In this document: piece by piece, positions 34,797 through 43,410 of the stretch
How positions within the stretch are numbered: position 1 is the first letter of the stretch
Layout of the letters: each line of letters starts with the position of its first letter
DNA from: Hephaestia sp. MAHUQ-44
GTDB lineage: Bacteria > Pseudomonadota > Alphaproteobacteria > Sphingomonadales > Sphingomonadaceae
Length of the DNA stretch: 64,000 bases
Direction of reading: 5' to 3'
Assembly: GCF_023806085.1 (NCBI RefSeq)
Contig: NZ_JAMSLX010000003.1
Span: forward strand, 124,001-188,000
Program-made: the position numbers and the translations under genes
The notes under the pieces: generated by a model
What the model saw: the letters and a program-made list of their open reading frames with translations, nothing else
The model's database searches: none
What the model was told of the DNA's origin: nothing

Positions 34797-36371
34797 TCAG
34801 CCCTTCTTGCCTTTGCCGCGAACCAGACGCCCCACTTCGCGGAGCACCGGCAGCGCCTGCGGTCCCAGCGAGCCATCCTGAAAAATCCCGACGCCCAGCG
34901 TCACGGGAACCTGCTCGGCCTGGCACGTCTTGATAAAGTCGGCGAGTTCCTTGGCCTTGAAGCGCGGCGGCGGCATCGGCGTGTCTTGCTTGATGTGCAG
35001 CCAGTCCGCGTCGAAGCGCAGCGCGACGTGGCTTTGCAGCCCCTTGGCGGTGCCATAGCCGACATAGCGGCCGCCATAGGATTTGACCGGCAGATCGGTC
35101 AGTTCGCCCGCGAAATAGTCCTGCCATTCGGTCTCATGCGGGAACACCCAATTGTTCCAGGCGACGAGGCGATCGGGATAATTGGTCTTGATCGCGTCGT
35201 TGAGCTTATCGAACGGCAGGTTCGGATAGCATTCGGTAGCCTCGAAGGTGGAATCGAACCAATAACCGGCAACGCGCGGGCCATAGCGTTCCCCGAATTC
35301 GCGAAACACATCGATCAGCTGATTGGCATATTCGTCTTCGTTATAGCCGGGGATGCCGTTCACCGTCCCCGGATTGAGCGCCATCCCGCCCACGCCCGGC
35401 GGGTTCATGTAGAGCATCAGCCGCATCCCGCGCTTGCCCAGCGCGTCGGCCATTTCGGCGATCAGATCGCGCTTGGTGGTCCAGCCCGGATGCAGCTTCT
35501 CCCAGCTCTTGATCGGCGCCGGGCAGGTCGGATTGCCGTGATTGACCGCCCACATCATGTATTTGGCGCCGGTCTCCGCCACCTGCCCGACCAGTTTTTC
35601 GATATCCAGTTCGTTGACCGCCTGCTCATAGGGCTTGCGCGGGCCACTCGGCGGCGTCGTCAGATCGAGGAAATGGAACCACAGGCCATAACCGGCGCGC
35701 GCGAACCAATCGGTGTTGGCGCGGTGCATGCGGGCACGCTGCTTGTCGGCCTCGATCGCGGCGCGAGCGCCGACCGGGGTCAGTTCGACCGAGCGCAGCC
35801 GCAGGATTTCCTTGCCCTTGGTGCCCGCCACGCGCAGCCGTACCATGTTGACGCCGCGGATCAGATCGAATTCGCCCACCGGCACGCGATCGAAATTATA
35901 ATATTCCTTCAGCCGGAAAAAACTCTCGCCGCTGGGATCGCCGGGGTTGTCGTCCGGCCCATCGGGATGCGGATAGAAATAGCCGTCGGTGACCGGCATC
36001 GCGAAATCGATGCGGGTCTTGCCCGCGGTGACGTTGATCGGCTGGCCCTTATTGGTGGTCGAGCAGCACAACGCGAGATCATAGCGCCCGGCCTCGGGCA
36101 CCGACACCGTCCAGGTGATTTCGGCTTCGCCCAGAACGGGCATCATCGTACCGATTTCGGCGGTCCCGAAGCGGATGTCGCCCATGCGCCCCAACGCCTT
36201 CACCGGATACAGCCGGATCGTCGGGTTGAGCGTCGTGATCGTGACCGGCCCGCCGTCAGCCGCAGGGCTGGCACCTGCCACTGCGGCGGCGGCAACGCCC
36301 GTCGTCGGCAGCCCGGCGACTGCCATCGTGGACAGGCCGCTCCGCAGGAACTCCTTGCGACTCAGATTCAT
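34797..36371 (-). CDS. Tat-exported GH29-like (alpha-L-fucosidase-fold) protein, copy 2
   Basis: A 524-residue paralogue of the protein at 33149. The ATG at 36371 has GGGGG upstream and opens the signal NLSRKEFLRSGLSTMAVAGL. It has the same two-domain layout: an N-terminal domain with TIRLYPVKALGRMGDIRFG and TDGYFYPHPDGPDDNPGDP, then a barrel with AVNHGNPTCPAPIKSWEKLH, GKRGMRLMLYMNPPG and the Asp-bearing VAGYWFDSTFEATE. It ends with a Lys/Gly-rich tail. It lies 14 nt after the SDR gene. Both copies probably act in the periplasm on glycans handled by this island. The substrate is unknown. Confidence 0.65.
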   Translation of the reverse strand: MNLSRKEFLRSGLSTMAVAGLPTTGVAAAAVAGASPAADGGPVTITTLNPTIRLYPVKALGRMGDIRFGTAEIGTMMPVLGEAEITWTVSVPEAGRYDLALCCSTTNKGQPINVTAGKTRIDFAMPVTDGYFYPHPDGPDDNPGDPSGESFFRLKEYYNFDRVPVGEFDLIRGVNMVRLRVAGTKGKEILRLRSVELTPVGARAAIEADKQRARMHRANTDWFARAGYGLWFHFLDLTTPPSGPRKPYEQAVNELDIEKLVGQVAETGAKYMMWAVNHGNPTCPAPIKSWEKLHPGWTTKRDLIAEMADALGKRGMRLMLYMNPPGVGGMALNPGTVNGIPGYNEDEYANQLIDVFREFGERYGPRVAGYWFDSTFEATECYPNLPFDKLNDAIKTNYPDRLVAWNNWVFPHETEWQDYFAGELTDLPVKSYGGRYVGYGTAKGLQSHVALRFDADWLHIKQDTPMPPPRFKAKELADFIKTCQAEQVPVTLGVGIFQDGSLGPQALPVLREVGRLVRGKGKKG

Positions 36372-36385
36372 TTCAGAAACCCCCT

Positions 36386-37171
36386 TCATTGTGCCCAACC
36401 GCCTTGCGCCATGATGCCGCCGTCCACGGTGATGCATTCGCCTGTCAGAAAAGATGCGCCGTCGCTGGCGAGGAAGACGACCACGCGGGCCATTTCCTCG
36501 GGGCGACCGAAGCGCTTCATCGGATACGCCTGGCGCAGCCGCTCCATATATCCCTTGTCGGGAATGCCGGCGGCGACATCGCGCAGCAGCGGCGTATCGA
36601 ACGTGCCCGGCGCGATCGCGACGACACGGATATTGTCCTCGGCATATTCGAGCGCGAGCTGGCGCGTCATCGAGATGATGCCGCCCTTGGAGGCCGCATA
36701 AGCCGCCGCGCCCTTTTGCGATTGCAGCCCCTGGACGCTGGCGGTGTTGATGATGACGCCCTGCCCCTTGGCCTTCATCATCGGCACGCAGCGCTTCACC
36801 ATCCAGAAATAGGATTTCAGATTGACGGTGAGGATCGCATCCCACAGCGCATCGTCGAGCTCATGCGCGGGCACGTAGCTGGTCGGCGGCTGGATGCCGA
36901 CATTGTTGCACAGAACGTCCACCCCACCGAGCTCGCGCGCCTTGGCGGCGAGCGCATCGCACGTCTCGGGCAGCCCCATGCTGCCGCCGACATAATGGAC
37001 GCGACCCGGCAATCCGGCAGCCTCGGCGATCACCGCCTCGCCCGCCGCCGGATCGAGATCGTTGCACACAACGTCTGCCCCAACGGCTGCAAACTCGAGC
37101 GTGAACGCCTTGCCCAGCCCCCCCGCGCCACCGGTGATGATGACGACCTTGCCGGAAAAATCATTGCGCAT
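36386..37171 (-). CDS. SDR dehydrogenase, candidate L-fucose (deoxysugar) dehydrogenase
   Basis: A 261-residue classical short-chain dehydrogenase. The ATG at 37171 overlaps the MFS stop (TGATG) and has GGAGG at 6 nt. It has VVIITGGAGGLGKAFTLEFA, NDLDPAAGE, LCNNVGIQPP, catalytic Ser in INTASVQGLQSQ, YxxxK in AAYAASKGGIISM and the C-terminal FLTGECITVDGG. The first oxidation of the sugar has no other candidate in the island, so L-fucose to L-fucono-lactone is a reasonable role, but SDR specificity cannot be read from these motifs. Confidence 0.75.
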   Translation of the reverse strand: MRNDFSGKVVIITGGAGGLGKAFTLEFAAVGADVVCNDLDPAAGEAVIAEAAGLPGRVHYVGGSMGLPETCDALAAKARELGGVDVLCNNVGIQPPTSYVPAHELDDALWDAILTVNLKSYFWMVKRCVPMMKAKGQGVIINTASVQGLQSQKGAAAYAASKGGIISMTRQLALEYAEDNIRVVAIAPGTFDTPLLRDVAAGIPDKGYMERLRQAYPMKRFGRPEEMARVVVFLASDGASFLTGECITVDGGIMAQGGWAQ

Positions 37172-38631
37172 CAGCGGGCCTCCTTTGCCGGCCGGTCGCT
37201 CCACAGCGACAAAATGTCCTCGAGCGCCATGCCCTTGGTTTCAGGAAGTTTGCGGGCGACGACGACGAACTGGATGGCGAGGAAGAACGCGCAGCCGAGG
37301 AACATCGCCGAGACGCCGAAGGTATCGCGCACCAGCGGGAAGGCCTGGTTGATGACGATATCGGTCAGCCACACCGCAACCGTCGCGATCCCCATTGCCC
37401 GTGCGCGGACGCCGGTCGGGAAAATCTCGGAGATCACGATCCATTTGATCGGCCCCAGCGAGAAAGCGAAAAAAGCGACGAACATGCACAGCAAGGCGAT
37501 GATGACCGCGCCGTCGGTAACGCCGATCGCGAAGCAGATCCCCGTCAGCGCGAGCGCGATCGCGGCCCCCGCACACCCGGTGAGCAACACCGGTCGGCGC
37601 CCGAAACGATCGACCACGAACAGCGCGAGCACGGTGAAGCACGCGAGCACGATCCCGATCACGGCATGGCCGCCAAGCGACGACCCCGCCGAAATCCCGG
37701 CGCGTTCGAGGATGACCGGGCCGTAATACATCACCACGGTGATGCCGCTGAGTTCGGAAAAGACCGCAAGAAAGATGCCCAGCGACAGCGGCCGCCCCAT
37801 CCCCGCAAGGTGGGCGCGCCCGTCGGTTCTGGTTTCGAGCCGGATCGATTCCTCGATCTGGCCGAGCTCCACCCCGGCGGCGGCATCGCCACCGCGCAAC
37901 CGCGCCAGCACATTGCGTGCGCGCTCGGATCGCCCGACGAGGCTCAGCCAGCGCGGACTTTCGGGCACGACCAATGCGAAGCCGAGGAACATCAGCGCCG
38001 GCACCACCTGCCCCAGGAACATGCCGCGCCACACTTCACCGACGAACAGCCAGCCCCACAGGCCCTCAGCGGCCGACGACGACGCGCCGAGCGAATAATT
38101 GAGCAGCCCGGCATTGGCGAGCATCGCCGCAACGATGCCCAGCGTGATCGTAAGCTGGAACAGCGACACCAGCCGCCCGCGATATCTGGGCGGAGCGACT
38201 TCGGAAATGTAGAGCGGCGAGACCACCGACGCGAGACCGACGCCGACCCCGCCGATGAAGCGGCCGATAATCAGCCACGATACAGCGGGCGCCGCGGCGC
38301 ATACCACCGCCGCGATCGCCAGCAGCGCCGCCGAGAGCAGCATCACCTGCTTGCGCCCGATGCTGTCGCATAATTTTCCCGCCGCGAGCACGCCGAATAC
38401 GCACCCCAGCAGCCCCGAACTCACGAACCAGCCTTCCATCATCGCCGAAAAGCCGAATTGGGCCTTCACCGGCGCGAGCGTGCCCGCGATCACGACGGTC
38501 TCGTAACCGAACAGGAACCCGCCCATCGCCGAGACGAGGCTGACGAGCGTTACAAAGGCGAGATTGCCGCCATCCGACGCCGCCTGTGCGGCGTCGGAGC
38601 GGAAAGCGGCGGGGTCGATACCATGCGCCAT
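37171..38631 (-). CDS. MFS sugar porter (XylE/GalP-like) sugar:H+ symporter
   Basis: A 486-residue inner-membrane transporter with twelve helices. Sugar-porter signatures are GGFLFGYETVVIAGTL in TM1, DSIGRKQVML, GRFIGGVGVGLASVVSPLYISE, VPESPRWL before the central loop, DRFGRRPVLL, and LPETKGMALED at the C-terminus. In TM7 the usual QQLSG is SELSGITVVMYYGP, so the two Gln residues that contact hexose in this family are changed, suggesting an atypical sugar. It is coupled to the downstream SDR by overlapping codons and follows the GH29 gene by 7 nt. Confidence 0.9.
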   Translation of the reverse strand: MAHGIDPAAFRSDAAQAASDGGNLAFVTLVSLVSAMGGFLFGYETVVIAGTLAPVKAQFGFSAMMEGWFVSSGLLGCVFGVLAAGKLCDSIGRKQVMLLSAALLAIAAVVCAAAPAVSWLIIGRFIGGVGVGLASVVSPLYISEVAPPRYRGRLVSLFQLTITLGIVAAMLANAGLLNYSLGASSSAAEGLWGWLFVGEVWRGMFLGQVVPALMFLGFALVVPESPRWLSLVGRSERARNVLARLRGGDAAAGVELGQIEESIRLETRTDGRAHLAGMGRPLSLGIFLAVFSELSGITVVMYYGPVILERAGISAGSSLGGHAVIGIVLACFTVLALFVVDRFGRRPVLLTGCAGAAIALALTGICFAIGVTDGAVIIALLCMFVAFFAFSLGPIKWIVISEIFPTGVRARAMGIATVAVWLTDIVINQAFPLVRDTFGVSAMFLGCAFFLAIQFVVVARKLPETKGMALEDILSLWSDRPAKEAR

Positions 38632-38638
38632 ATCGCGA

Positions 38639-40495
38639 TTATCTTTCGTAGATTTCGAACGAATGGATCACCGGCGGCGCGACCATCCTGAGGATCTTGA
38701 CGCGAACGTAGCGCGCGCTCACCGGCGTGAAGCGCATCTCGGGCTTGAACACCGACACCGGCCATTCGTAGAAATCTTCTTCTTCGCTGGTGTCGAAGCC
38801 CCAGGTCTTGACGTCGTCGATCCGCTTCCACGCATCGGTATCCTTGGCACGCACATCGACCTGATAGCGGTGGATGTTGGCCAACTCGCCTTCATACGCT
38901 CCTTCGAACAGGATCGCGCGGCCGATCGTCTTTTCGGCGCCGAGATCGAATTCGATCCATGGTTGCTTGGTACCGGGCTCGGCCCGCCAAGCGGTGCGCA
39001 TATTGCCGTCGCACGCAAAGCCGTCGGTCGCCGGATCGACGTTCGACGATGTGGCCTTCACCCCCCGATTGAGCGGCACGTCACCCACCGGCGCGAGCGC
39101 CTCGGCCGAGCGATCGAGATCGAGGATGACGATCGTCGAGGGCGATTCCATCGCGTTGGGATCGATCGTCACGGTGATCCCGTCGGCGGCTTGTGTGAAG
39201 CTCACCTTGTCACCGTGGAGCATCGAACACGCCACGATCTTCGCCGGCAGCGGCGGCAGTTTCACCGTCGTAAGCTTCTGATCGAACACGTGGAGATAGA
39301 CGCGCTTGCCCTTGCACGTGGCGCCATATCCACTGGTCCGCTTGAACGGGCCGCCACGTGTCTCGAACAGGCTTTCGCCGTGCCGTTCGAGCCACAAATT
39401 GGCGCGCGCGAGCTTATCGACCAGCGCGGGCTCGAACCGGCCGTTCGCGGGTGCCGAAATCCCGAGCAGGTAATTGCCGTCGCCGCACGCCGATTTGACG
39501 AAATTGTCGACCCACACGTCCTGATCGAGATACGGCCCCGCCGTCCAGCAATAGCTCCGACCGTTGGCGGGGGTGGTATATTCCCACGGAATGTCGCGGT
39601 TGAAGCGCGGCATATCGACTTCGAGCACCGCGAAATCGCCGACATAATCCTTGTCGGTGGGAAACCAGGTCGGCAGATAGACCCGCCCGTTATACGCGCA
39701 GCCGACGCGGTGATCGACGATCGTATCGCGCTGGAGCATCCGCATGTAGTTGAGCAGATCGACGCCGCGCTCGTGCGTCCAGTCGCGCATCCAGCCGCCG
39801 TCGAACCACCACGCGGTGACCGGCCCGTAATTCTGCGATAGTTCCTTGAGCTGCATCTTCATATAAGTGACGTAGCGGTCGAAATCGGGCTTCACCCCCG
39901 CCGGCAGTTCATAGCCCTTCGGGCCCAGATACATGCCGTTGGCGTGGTTCGCGCCGATGCAATCGGGATGGTAGAAATCGGCGATCGAATAATAGAGGCA
40001 GAACGCCATCTTGTGCTTCTTGCACGCGACCGAAATCTCTTTGACGATATCGCGGCCGAACGGCGTGTTCATGATCGAATAGTCGGACGTTTTGGTGTCC
40101 CACATCGCGAACCCGTCGTGGTGCTTGGGCACGAAGGTGAGGTACCGGAACCCCACCTCCTTGAGCATCCTGACCCAGGCGTCCGCGTTGAAATCGACCG
40201 GATTGAAGCGTTTGTAGAGCTGGTCATATTCGGCCGAGGGTATTTCTCGCTCGCGCGACCAACTGATCTCCTTGCCCGCGACGGTCGCCGGGTTCCAATG
40301 GATGAACACCCCGTAGCGCAGCCCCATGAAGCGCGTCAGCGCCTGCTGGTCAGCGGGGATCAGCGGCCCGACATCGGGCGGCGGATTGTTATACGGCTTG
40401 GTATCGGCCGCGAATGCAGCCGGGACTCCCGGCCACATTCCGGCGATCGCCGCACCTGCGGTGGTCTGACCGAGGATTTGTCTGCGCGTGATCAT
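38639..40495 (-). CDS. GH29 alpha-L-fucosidase with C-terminal discoidin-like domain
   Basis: A 618-residue exported exo-alpha-L-fucosidase. The ATG at 40495 has GAGGGGGG upstream and begins the twin-arginine signal TRRQILGQTTAGAAIAG. The GH29 barrel carries GLRYGVFIHWNPATVAG, the fucose-binding FVPKHHDGFAMWDTKTS and the nucleophile Asp in TAWWFDGGWMRDW. From about residue 480 there is an F5/8 type C-like beta-sandwich (DGNMRTAWRAEPGTKQPWIEFDLGAEKTIG), likely carbohydrate-binding. It stands between the TonB receptor and sugar-porter genes, as expected for a periplasmic enzyme releasing L-fucose. Confidence 0.92.
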   Translation of the reverse strand: MITRRQILGQTTAGAAIAGMWPGVPAAFAADTKPYNNPPPDVGPLIPADQQALTRFMGLRYGVFIHWNPATVAGKEISWSREREIPSAEYDQLYKRFNPVDFNADAWVRMLKEVGFRYLTFVPKHHDGFAMWDTKTSDYSIMNTPFGRDIVKEISVACKKHKMAFCLYYSIADFYHPDCIGANHANGMYLGPKGYELPAGVKPDFDRYVTYMKMQLKELSQNYGPVTAWWFDGGWMRDWTHERGVDLLNYMRMLQRDTIVDHRVGCAYNGRVYLPTWFPTDKDYVGDFAVLEVDMPRFNRDIPWEYTTPANGRSYCWTAGPYLDQDVWVDNFVKSACGDGNYLLGISAPANGRFEPALVDKLARANLWLERHGESLFETRGGPFKRTSGYGATCKGKRVYLHVFDQKLTTVKLPPLPAKIVACSMLHGDKVSFTQAADGITVTIDPNAMESPSTIVILDLDRSAEALAPVGDVPLNRGVKATSSNVDPATDGFACDGNMRTAWRAEPGTKQPWIEFDLGAEKTIGRAILFEGAYEGELANIHRYQVDVRAKDTDAWKRIDDVKTWGFDTSEEEDFYEWPVSVFKPEMRFTPVSARYVRVKILRMVAPPVIHSFEIYER

Positions 40496-40509
40496 CGTTT
40501 CCCCCCTCA

Positions 40510-43248
40510 TCAGAAGCTGGCGCGCACGCCGATATTGAAGCGGCGACCGCTCAGCCCGTAATAACGGGTGATGTCGTACTTATTGACCATATGCATCCCC
40601 GCCTGCGTGACATTGGCAACAGATGCCAGGACACTGATCTTGTCGGTGATCCTGTAGCTCGACGACATATCGAGTTGACCGTAAGCGTTGACGAAGCTGC
40701 CATCGCCGAAAAAGCTCAACGGATCCTGCACCCACCGGCTACGATAATTGTAACCGGCATGGATCGAGAAGCGCCCGTCGTCGTAATAACCGGTGATATT
40801 ATACGTATTCTTGGAGATACCGGTGAGCGGCAGCGCGGGCTGGCCCTGATTGAGCACCACCTTATCCGACCAGATATGCGTGTAATTGACCTGGATGCCG
40901 AGATGGCTGAGCGGCCCGGGCAGGAAATCGAGCGCCTGCTGGAACCCGGCCTCGATGCCCTTGACCGTGGCCTTTTCGGTATTCTTGGGCTGCGCGACCG
41001 CAAGCGTGATCGGCCGCGTGCTGCCGTCGCTCTGCGTCACCACCGCGGGCATGTCGTAATAGCTCGTGAGGACGAGGTTCTTCACATCCTTGGCGAACAC
41101 CGCCGCCGCGAGCAGCCCGCGCTTGCCGACATACCATTCGAACGAGAGGTCGAACTGGTTCGCCAGATACGGCTTCAGCGCCGGATTGCCGAGGTTGAGG
41201 TTGCCGCGCCACGGCTGATCGGGGGGCGGCACGGTCGGCGCGCTCGGGCTACTCGCGGCCGCGAGCAGGTTCATGTCCGGCCGCTGCATGACCTTGGCGG
41301 CGGCGAAGCGGACGACGATGTCGTTGCCGACCTGATAGGCGAGGTTGAGCGACGGGAGCAGGTTCCGGTAAGTGAATTTCTGCGCCTGCAACGCGGCATC
41401 GGTGTAGCCCAGCGTATTGGCGCCGAAGAAGCCGTAGACGAGCTTCGCATCGGGCGTCGGGATGAACCCCGACGACGCCTCCTGCGTGACGACATAGCGC
41501 AGGCCGACATTGCCGCGCAGGCGGCTGTTGTCGCTGGCGAGATCGAGCCGGACATAGCCCGCGCCCGAGCGCTCCTGCACCTTGGTGGTCGTGCTGAGCA
41601 CCTGGGTGGGTGGATTGTTCTTTACAATCTCCGACATCGGGAAATCATGGAAGAACTTGTCGAGATCGACGGTCAGGAAGCTCCTCGGGAACTCGGCCGG
41701 CCCGTCATAGGATTTGAAATAGGTCGGGTTGTCATAAAGGAACAGATAGGGCGACATATCCGCCGGGAAGCCGGCCGCCGACGCGGGCATCGCGTTGGGC
41801 GTCGTCGCCAGCGTGCGATCCTGATAGGTGCCGCCGAAGCGGATCGCACGGATCAACCCGAGATCGACCTCGCGGGTCACGTCGATCCGGCCGTTCCAGA
41901 CCTTGTCGGTGGTCGGCTGCTTGTACGTGCCCTGCACGCCGAAGAAGTAATAATGCGAGGGGTCGGTCGGATCGAAACCGTCGTAGAAACCGAAGCTGAT
42001 CGGGCCGTCCGGATCGACCGTCGTATCATACCACATGCTCGCGCCGGGTGATTTCGTCGCCCAGGAAACGAAGGTTTGCGTCGTCCGCTCGGTCGCCTTG
42101 CCGTACGAGCCCTCGGCATCGACCTTCCAGCCGCCGAGATCGTATCTGGCGCCGAACGCCGACGACCACATACTCTGCTTGAACGCGAACCGGTTGGATT
42201 GCGTCCACGCGAACACGTTGCTGCCGCGCCACGCGGTCTCGACGCCGTTGCCGTCGACCGTCACCGAATCGGTCGGCGACGGGCCGAGCGCGCCGGCCCC
42301 GGCATACCATTGGTTGCCCTGGAAATAATTGTAGCGCTGGTCGAACTGCGACACGATCGTATCGACATAGAGTTCGAGGCTGTCGGTCGCCTTGAATTGC
42401 AGCGCGCTGGTGGCGCTGATGCGTTCGTCATCACCGACCATATCGTTCTGGTGGACCGCGAAGACGCGATAGCGCGTATCCGGCCCCGCCCAGGTCGAAT
42501 CCTGGAGCACGCCTTCGGTGACGAACTGCTGGTCGTCGAGGTTGCGCTTGTTGACATCGATCGCAATCGAAAAACCGAGCCGGTTGTCGAGGAAGGTGTC
42601 GGTATAGAGCGCGGAAATGTGCGGGCGCATGCTGCCGCGCGCCTGCTCGTCATACGTGCCTTCCGCGGTGATCGCGACGCGGCGCTTGCCGACCGCCAGC
42701 GGCCGGATCGACTGCATGTTGACCGTCGCGGCGAGCCCGCTTTCCAGCATGTCGGCGGTCGGCGACTTGTAGACGTCGACCTGGCTCGCGAAGTTCGCGG
42801 ACAGCACCTGGAAATCGAACGCGCGCGTCCCCGATCCCGACGGGAGTTGGCGCCCGTTATACAGCGTATTGGTGAATTTCGGATCGAGCCCGCGGACGCT
42901 CAGAAACTGCCCCTCGCCGAGGTTGCGGCTGATCTGCACGCCGGTGACGCGCTGGAGCGATTCGGCGATGTTCTGCTCGGGATATTTGCCGATATCCTCG
43001 GCCGCGATGCCATCGCTGATGACGTCGAGGTTACGCTTGTTCTCGATCGCGCGCTGCAGGCTCGCCGCGAAGCCGGTGACGACGATCTCTTTGCCGGCAG
43101 CATCCTGATCGTCCGATGCCACTGCCGAATCGTCGCGCTGATCGCCCGCATCCTGTGCCCAGGCCGGCGCCGCCAGCGCCAGTGCCGAAAACCCGGCGGA
43201 AAACGCGGCCGCCGCACGAAGCGCACCCTTTATCTCCATATATCTCAT
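40510..43248 (-). CDS. TonB-dependent receptor for glycan/oligosaccharide uptake
   Basis: A 912-residue outer-membrane active transporter of the Caulobacter/Xanthomonas CUT type. It has a Sec signal peptide (ending APAWA-QD), the TonB-box-like EIVVTGF, a plug domain (DGIAAEDIGKYPEQNIAESL, GVQISRNLGEGQFLSVRG, DVYKSPTADMLESGLAATVN) and a 22-strand barrel ending with the aromatic RFNIGVRASF. The ATG at 43248 has GGAGG at about 8 nt. It is the first gene of the long minus-strand catabolic unit, directly before the fucosidase. The ligand, probably a fucosylated oligosaccharide, is inferred. Confidence 0.93.
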   Translation of the reverse strand: MRYMEIKGALRAAAAFSAGFSALALAAPAWAQDAGDQRDDSAVASDDQDAAGKEIVVTGFAASLQRAIENKRNLDVISDGIAAEDIGKYPEQNIAESLQRVTGVQISRNLGEGQFLSVRGLDPKFTNTLYNGRQLPSGSGTRAFDFQVLSANFASQVDVYKSPTADMLESGLAATVNMQSIRPLAVGKRRVAITAEGTYDEQARGSMRPHISALYTDTFLDNRLGFSIAIDVNKRNLDDQQFVTEGVLQDSTWAGPDTRYRVFAVHQNDMVGDDERISATSALQFKATDSLELYVDTIVSQFDQRYNYFQGNQWYAGAGALGPSPTDSVTVDGNGVETAWRGSNVFAWTQSNRFAFKQSMWSSAFGARYDLGGWKVDAEGSYGKATERTTQTFVSWATKSPGASMWYDTTVDPDGPISFGFYDGFDPTDPSHYYFFGVQGTYKQPTTDKVWNGRIDVTREVDLGLIRAIRFGGTYQDRTLATTPNAMPASAAGFPADMSPYLFLYDNPTYFKSYDGPAEFPRSFLTVDLDKFFHDFPMSEIVKNNPPTQVLSTTTKVQERSGAGYVRLDLASDNSRLRGNVGLRYVVTQEASSGFIPTPDAKLVYGFFGANTLGYTDAALQAQKFTYRNLLPSLNLAYQVGNDIVVRFAAAKVMQRPDMNLLAAASSPSAPTVPPPDQPWRGNLNLGNPALKPYLANQFDLSFEWYVGKRGLLAAAVFAKDVKNLVLTSYYDMPAVVTQSDGSTRPITLAVAQPKNTEKATVKGIEAGFQQALDFLPGPLSHLGIQVNYTHIWSDKVVLNQGQPALPLTGISKNTYNITGYYDDGRFSIHAGYNYRSRWVQDPLSFFGDGSFVNAYGQLDMSSSYRITDKISVLASVANVTQAGMHMVNKYDITRYYGLSGRRFNIGVRASF

Positions 43249-43410
43249 GATCCCCTCCTCCTTGATTGACGACTCTCCAGGCCTTGCCGCCTTGTGTCAC
43301 CCATGATACGTCGTGTCAATTATGAAACTTTAGGGATGGACTGTGCCAAAAGAGAGGTGGAAAAAAGAGCCGCCTTCTTTCACGCGCCAGCCTCAGCAGG
43401 GGACACATTC
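43249..43410. promoter_or_regulatory. Divergent promoter region of the TonB receptor and the dehydratase
   Basis: It contains an operator-like inverted repeat at 43304-43318 (TGATAC, 3-base spacer, GTGTCA) and another GTGTCA at 43294-43299. The 8-mer TGACACGA is shared with the IclR upstream region. Likely control point of the island; the binding protein is unproven. Confidence 0.4.

Noticed and set aside
34497..36701. Long plus-strand frame opposite the GH29-like genes
   Set aside because: Crosses the palindrome and gene boundaries of the minus strand; no domain recognised.
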